A stretch of 64,000 nt of DNA. Origin: Poecilobothrus nobilitatus. Lineage: Eukaryota; Arthropoda; Insecta; Diptera; Dolichopodidae. The position numbers and the translations under genes were made by a program. Each line of letters begins with the position of its first letter. Position 1 is the stretch's first letter. Of this stretch, positions 59,195-64,000 are shown piece by piece. The notes beneath the pieces were generated by a model. It was not told where the DNA came from. It did not search any database and was given only the letters and a program-made list of their open reading frames with translations. The stretch covers positions 319,496,018-319,560,017 of the forward strand of contig OX352772.1 of assembly GCA_947095535.1 (NCBI GenBank), written 5' to 3'.

Positions 59195-59765
59195 AAAGTA
59201 AGTTGGTAAATAGAAAAGGAGAACAGACGTATCCTTAGGTTAGTTTAGGCGTGTTGTGATATTCGGGATCAGTTTTTCTTTAAATTATTGGAAGCAAAAG
59301 TTTTTTATATTACAAAGCATTAAAAATCAATTATTAAATAATACTCCGATACATCGAAATGATTATCTAAGAAAACTTTCCTCAAAAATGTTCTTTGTTT
59401 TTAAGCGAGAGTCGAATATTGACCCAATCGATCGGACAATATCCTTTTCTTAGAAACTTTCTTCTTTTTAGACTAAATGCTGAATATTCACACAAAAAGT
59501 GAAATATTGTTTCGTCTTCTTCTTCAGATTTTGCAAAACTCATACTACTGAATATCTAAACATTTGGCATATCTCCCAATCCGACAATATCTTTTCTTGG
59601 AAACTTTCTTATGCCGAATATTCACACAAAAAGTGAAAAATTGATTTATCTTCCTCTTCAGATTCAGAAAAAGTCATATGAGAAAAACATAACCGTTAGG
59701 TATCGAACCATTCAACTCCCGATCGGACAGTGTCCTATTAAAAACTTTTATTACATTATACATAT
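59195..59765 (-). pseudogene. LINE ORF2 C-terminus with internal tandem duplication
   Basis: On the minus strand, one unit reads KSEEEDETIFHFLCEYSAFS, LKRRKFLRK, then WVNIRLSLK. A second unit upstream reads SESEEEDKSIFHFLCEYSA and then loses frame. This is the acidic-run/HFLC/R.KFLG region of R1/jockey-type ORF2. The repeated DNA box CGGACA(A/G)T(A/G)TC occurs near 59432, 59582 and 59723, giving units of about 140-150 bp. The 3' UTR at 59195-59270 shares TTAGGTTAGTTTAGG with 13131-13200, so both are one family. Confidence 0.6.
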
Positions 59766-61184
59766 TGCAGCACCTTAGAGAAAAAGTATGTTTTTTCGTT
59801 GAAGATCTAATATATAGATCACGTTTCTCTGTTTGCCTACAGAACAAACATTAATATCGAAAATCATCTACAGTTTGTGAATATATTGGCTTCCTGTTGA
59901 GACCCTATATAAATATTTACAGGTTGTAATAGGAATCTGGACAATCTATTAGTATGTTTTAAAGAAAAAATTTTGAATCATTCGATTAGGTACTTTTTAT
60001 CACAATTTTAACAATATGAAACTAGAAGATTTGTTTTCCTTCTCTGAAAATTATTTTTATTCGATTTTTGTTTACCCTTTTTTTGTTTTGAGTTATGAAA
60101 ATTACATTATATTATTTTTAATTTAATATATTATTTTTTTTTATTATTTTTCTTATTAAAATTTAATTAAAATAATGATATTTAATTATTAAAAATAAAA
60201 AAATCCAAAAAAAATCAATAAATTAATTTTTCTGTGTTCTTTCACTTCATTTGGCTTCAGTGGCTTTTTTTTAAAGGTATAAAATTAAGAACTTAACATA
60301 TTCATTGTTTTAATTTTTTTTCATTCTCTTACTTTTGTTTTTTGTACTTCTAATTTGTTAAAGTATCTGTAGCTTTTAACTTTAAAATTATTTTCCAAAT
60401 TAAAGTTCTGCTGACCTATTTATGTGAAAAACTGTATACCCATCTTTAAAGGATATAATATCTAAAGTTTTTTTTACAAATGCTAAATGGAATTTCATTA
60501 TTTTGTTTTTTGTTTTTTTTTTTCAACTAATTTGGATAGACGTCCTAATGAACGCTAATGGTAAGAAGTTTTAAGATTAAAAAAAAAAAAACTAAAAAAA
60601 TTAAAAAGACAAAAAAAAAAAAAAAAAGAATTGTAAAAGTTTTAAAATATAATGTCGTAAGAACTTAAATTTTACTTAACATAATATTAAATAATGAAAA
60701 TATGCTCAAAAGTTTATCGTTTGCTTAATTCACCTACCTTTGGTTATTCCATTGAAATTTTATAGGTTTGTTTTTAATACGGAAAATGTTACAGTAGCAC
60801 TTTTAAACGCTTAAAGTTATATAATATAAAAAAAAAAAACAGTAAATTCTGTTCTTTATTTTATTTTTAAAGCAAGAAAAAAAAAAAAAAAAGATTAATA
60901 AATTTTAAATTAAAAATCTTTTTAGTTTTTTTGTATTTAAAAAAAAAAAAAAAACCTTTAAAACTTTAAGCATTTTTTTAGAAATTTATTTTGGAAAATT
61001 TAAGTTTTTAGTTTATCTTTTGATTTTTAATGAAATTAAAAGAAGTTTAAAAAATTTTATTACAATACCTAATATTATATAGAAGACTAAAGAGTGGAAA
61101 GTTCCCTACACGTCAAGGTAGTATATTTGAGGTTTATATTGCATTTCTTTTAGACTGGTAATTTATTAAGATTGAAAAATACAA
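59766..61184. other. AT-rich non-coding DNA
   Basis: No gene recognised. Confidence 0.5.
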
Positions 61185-61585
61185 TTTATAGCTATATTTA
61201 CTGACGATACTCATAACGACAGTAGAATCCAATATTGACGAGTCAACAGATAAATTACAAAAGGACATTCATCAATTTTTTCTACGGAAGAAAAAATGGA
61301 ACTAATGGATCGATCTATGCAAGTAAATTTTCCAAATAAAATTTTCCAAAATTCCCCAGCTGTAAAATTAAACGGGGTAGATATATTTCAAGAAAAAAAG
61401 AAAAAATACCTAGAAATTGCATTAGATGTCAAGCTAAGGTTGAAAAGTACATCAAAAAGAAAAAAGCTCTAAATACTAGAGAAATGTATTGGTTCCAAGG
61501 TTGAAACTGTAGATTGTCAGTAGTATATAAAATTTTGTGATAGATATATAAGGAGTCCCGATGTATATGGTTTTAATGTAAAATA
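61185..61585 (+). pseudogene. Jockey-type reverse transcriptase fragment
   Basis: Across frameshifts the + strand reads FTDDT (61197-61211), in place of the catalytic F/YADD motif, then ESTDKLQKDIHQFF and KKKW, then VNFPNKIFQNSPAVKLNGVD, then KYLEIALDVKLRLKSTSKRK, then EMYWFQG, NCRLSVVYKIL and a final IYK. This is the palm-to-thumb order of jockey-clade reverse transcriptases: FADDTA, then LQ....W...W, VTFT..K....P.V.LNG..IP......KYLG..LD.KL.WK.HI..K, MYWL.GR.S.LS..NK.LLYK. At least three frameshifts and several stops. It is the only reverse transcriptase core fragment in the window; the other LINE relics are C-terminal or ORF1. Confidence 0.68.
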
Positions 61586-61599
61586 TATAATGTAAAAAT

Positions 61600-61690
61600 T
61601 ATAAAGAAGGACTTTGGAGTTGGTTACAAAATCAGAGTTCAATCATTTGTTTAGTAAGGGCTTGGAGGCGGTAGTAGGGACTTTATATTT
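61600..61690. repeat. Fragment of the GAAATAA..CCC repeat family (copy 3)
   Basis: ACTTTGGAGTTGGTTACAAA then ATCAGAGTT (61611-61639) matches the central phrase of the copies at 55066 and 57905. AGGGACTTTATA at 61677 is the inverse motif. It lies directly behind the reverse transcriptase relic. Confidence 0.35.
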
Positions 61691-63268
61691 TTTGATGTTA
61701 AAATAATTATGTAATAAAAAATAATTAGGAAGAATTTTAAAATTTGTTATAAAATATTTTTTCTAGAATAATTTTTGCACTTATTTGAATTTATGAATTT
61801 TTTTTTTGTGGATTTTGGCTTTTGGATTTTTATTTATGGATTTGGTCACCAACCTAAAATTATTATTATTAGACTAATAACAGTTATTAACTAGACTAAT
61901 AACGAAATCGTTTAAATTTAGGTACCTACTAAATTTTTTTATTTATTTAAGTTTTTATTTTATTTAAAATTTAAAATTAAATACTTCTAAATTTAATGTA
62001 TAAGATCTCATTTACTGTATATTAAATAGCTAATTCAATATCTTACTTATGTTACCAAAAAGAAAAATTATTTTCTCATAATATACTGTTATATAATATT
62101 ATAAAAATGACTAATGACATTTACAAAACACTTTTCCTTTTATTTTTCTTATGGTAGGTATATATAGAAATTCCCTATTCCCGTTCTTCCAACTTTTTTT
62201 TCCTATGTATTATTTTCTTAAAATATATTATATCTATTCTAGTAGTGTGTAGGACTAGTGTTGGCTGAGGACTGTAATTTATTTCAATATTTTAAAGAAA
62301 AATCAAAGAGAAAAAACAAAATATTATATAATTTATGTTGTATTGATTTTACGCCTATAAAATATTCCTTCCTCTATGATTATGCGGTGTGTACCATATG
62401 ACGAAAGTTTACTATATTATATATTATTATATGTATTGTAGAAGTATGTATATCGAATAAAGGTTTCTGTTGGGTTTTCCAAAAAAAAAATCAGAAAATT
62501 ACAAACATTTATGACTTTTTTTTTTTTTTTTATTATTATTGTTCTTCTGTTATTTTTCAGGGTATCGTTAAAAAAAATTATTTTTTTTTTTTTTATTTTT
62601 AAAAAAAGATTATGACGTTAAAAATGACAGAGAAAAATATGGTTAGAGAAAAATAACAGTTTAAGATGATGGTTATATAATAAGAAAAAATTTAAAAGAG
62701 CACAACAACCAAATAGGAAATAAAGAAATAAAAAATGTTAAGAATAAAAATTTGATTATATATTATTAGAAAATGACGTATACAAGGAGTACAAAAATTT
62801 AAATTATGGGTATTGAATCCTAAATAATTCTGAAAATTTTGCAAATTAGTGAATATTTAAATGAAAACTTGAAAAAAGATTTATTTGTGTTTTAAAAGTA
62901 TTGTATGAGTATCATATTTAGTGTAAAGGTGTTTAGTATGATTTTAAGTATTTAAGATAATTTTTTTTAATATTTTCAGTTAGTTATTTTTTTTTTTTTG
63001 TTATTTAAAAATGAAAAAACGATATGTATATTAATATTAATAACATAATATAATGTATGCATTATGTTTTATTTTATTTTTTATTTCTTCCCACTTCTTT
63101 GAGGAGCATAGGGCATCCACTAAGTCATTTTTTATTCATATTTGTAGGTATATACTTCAGTTTCTGGAATGGAATCATTAATTTCAATAAGCCGTATAGA
63201 TTTCTTTATTTCTACGCCATCTATTATCTTATACAAGAATTAGTATTTATTATTATTTTCTTATAATA
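61691..63268. other. AT-rich non-coding DNA
   Basis: No gene recognised. TTCTTCTGTTATTTTTCAG at about 62543-62561 looks like a splice acceptor, but the sequence after it is a homopolymer-rich run without coding character. Confidence 0.5.
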
Positions 63269-63327
63269 CGCCGCAGCCGTTTTCGAATGAAAGGTCAGCA
63301 TCTTAACTACTACACCATTGGCGGCAT
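63269..63327 (-). mobile_element. tRNA-derived SINE fragment (family B)
   Basis: The minus strand reads GCCGCCAATGGTGTAGTAGT, TAAGATGCTGAC, then CTTTCATTCGAAAACGGCTG. The first part is a near-canonical A box (TGGTGTAGTAG). CTTTCATTCGAA matches the copy at 40670. Only the head, about 60 bp, is present. Confidence 0.5.
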
Positions 63328-63474
63328 TATGTAGAATGTTTATTTTTTTCAAATTATTTTCTATGAAATTAAATAAATTAAAATTAATTTCCACTGTTTT
63401 AAATATTTACTCGGTTATACTATAATTCGATTAGCTCCCAGTATGCAATTTTCTTCAAACTTTGCACAAATAGC

Positions 63475-63826
63475 CTTTCAAAGTTCAATTTTATGCTTTG
63501 TATTTTTTATGATATTATTTGAACTAAGAGAACTTTTATTAACATTTTATGCTTATTTCAAGTATCTTTTCTTTCTAAATCTGATTTTCTGATTTTCTTC
63601 TATCTGATTTTCTTTCTAAAAGCATTCATAATTTGATGAAAAGTTCAATTAGTTTAGTTGCAAAAAAATAGAAAAATACCCAAAAAAAAAAATAGTTTTT
63701 TTTTTAGAGTATCTTTTTGTGTATATTTTTAGAAACCTTTGAGAAATTTTGTCTTATATGAAAAGGCTATATCTTATTTCGAGAGATATGATAAAAAATA
63801 CAAAGCATAAAATTAAACTTTGAAAG
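63475..63826. repeat. 41-bp inverted repeat, possible fold-back MITE
   Basis: The left arm 63475-63515 (CTTTCAAAGTTCAATTTTAT then GCTTTGTATTTTTTATGATA and T) matches the inverse of the right arm 63786-63826 at 39 of 41 positions, with about 270 bp between. Weaker inverted similarity goes further inward (ATTTGAACTAAGAGA against CTCGAAATAAGATA) and possibly outward (CTCCCA against TTCCCA). No target duplication was fixed and no frame is open inside. Confidence 0.7.
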
Positions 63827-64000
63827 AATATTAGACCCCTTTAGTGATGTCATTGGGAACCCGTACACTGATAAAATATGTTTATTCATACCTAAGCATA
63901 TTTATGCAAAATAGAAAAAAATCGGGCGTGGGAGAAAAACTAAAGTATAACAAAATACTCTTATATCTTAAAAAAGTATCGTTACTTAAATACGTATATG
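63827..64000. other. Non-coding DNA to the window end
   Basis: Short remaining stretch with nothing recognisable. Confidence 0.4.

Noticed and set aside
62543..62600. Splice acceptor-like TTCTTCTGTTATTTTTCAG
   Set aside because: The following sequence is lysine- and phenylalanine-coding homopolymer without coding character or a plausible donor.
1..64000. LTR retrotransposon, endogenous virus, mitochondrial insert or rRNA
   Set aside because: No paired long terminal repeats, no retroviral protease/integrase motifs, and no stretch reading as mitochondrial genes or rRNA was seen on either strand.

Overview
The window is very AT-rich eukaryotic DNA, and I judge it to be insect. It has many A or T homopolymer runs longer than 12 bases, TA and GGTA microsatellites, tRNA-derived SINEs ending in oligo-A, and remains of insect-type LINEs, Tc1/mariner, hAT, PIF/Harbinger-like and piggyBac-like elements. 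It also has repeats carrying the CGGACGGACGGAC core known from DINE-1/Helentron-like elements. The order cannot be fixed from the sequence; Hemiptera or Diptera are plausible guesses. There is no bacterial or viral gene organisation, no rRNA, no CRISPR array and no intact functional tRNA.

No complete protein-coding gene is present, and the long open frames are mostly chance frames in AT-rich DNA or frames inside repeats. The window looks like the intronic or intergenic part of a large locus. The best host-gene candidate is a small terminal exon on the + strand at 12504-12597, behind a strong polypyrimidine tract and AG. Weaker candidates are a coding-like stretch with one internal TAG (7649-7996), a GC-balanced islet with a short frame (20742-20801), a CpG-rich islet (24335-24724) and a decayed C2H2-finger-like segment (34313-34387).

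Layout. 1-5.8 kb: AT-rich DNA, a DINE-like core, a LINE C-terminal relic, a SINE with a 12-bp target duplication, two small tandem arrays and a piggyBac-like cysteine-rich relic. 7.6-8.4 kb: the coding-like stretch and a LINE 3' end. 11.4-12.6 kb: an 850-bp repeat with a terminal hairpin, then the candidate exon. 13-17.3 kb: LINE relics on both strands and a 470-bp hAT-type MITE (8-bp target duplication) nested in an older inverted-repeat element. 18.8-19.3 kb: a repeat with oppositely oriented AAAATC-type motifs. 21-27.5 kb: SINEs, LINE relics, the CpG islet and an interleaved inverted-repeat structure. 30-31.5 kb and 37-40.2 kb: LINE C-termini, hairpin-ended repeats and a DINE-like element. 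36.1-36.6 kb: a PIF/Harbinger-like MITE. 42.9-43.7 kb: a DINE-like element with four tandem units of about 135 bp. 44.4 kb: a long-TIR MITE. 46.3-47.2 kb: a decayed LINE ORF1. 50.5 kb: an internally deleted Tc1/mariner copy. 52.4-55.8 kb: two neighbouring hairpin-ended repeats and a repeat rich in GAAATAA..CCC motifs. 56-63.8 kb: SINEs, LINE relics (one tandemly duplicated), a jockey-type reverse transcriptase fragment and a 41-bp inverted repeat.

Nothing here works as a gene system. The information is mainly a layered record of transposons. The least familiar parts are the hairpin-ended family (5 copies), the GAAATAA..CCC family (3 copies) and the interleaved inverted repeats at 25.3-26.0 kb. 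All family assignments come from reading motifs by eye and were not checked by database search.
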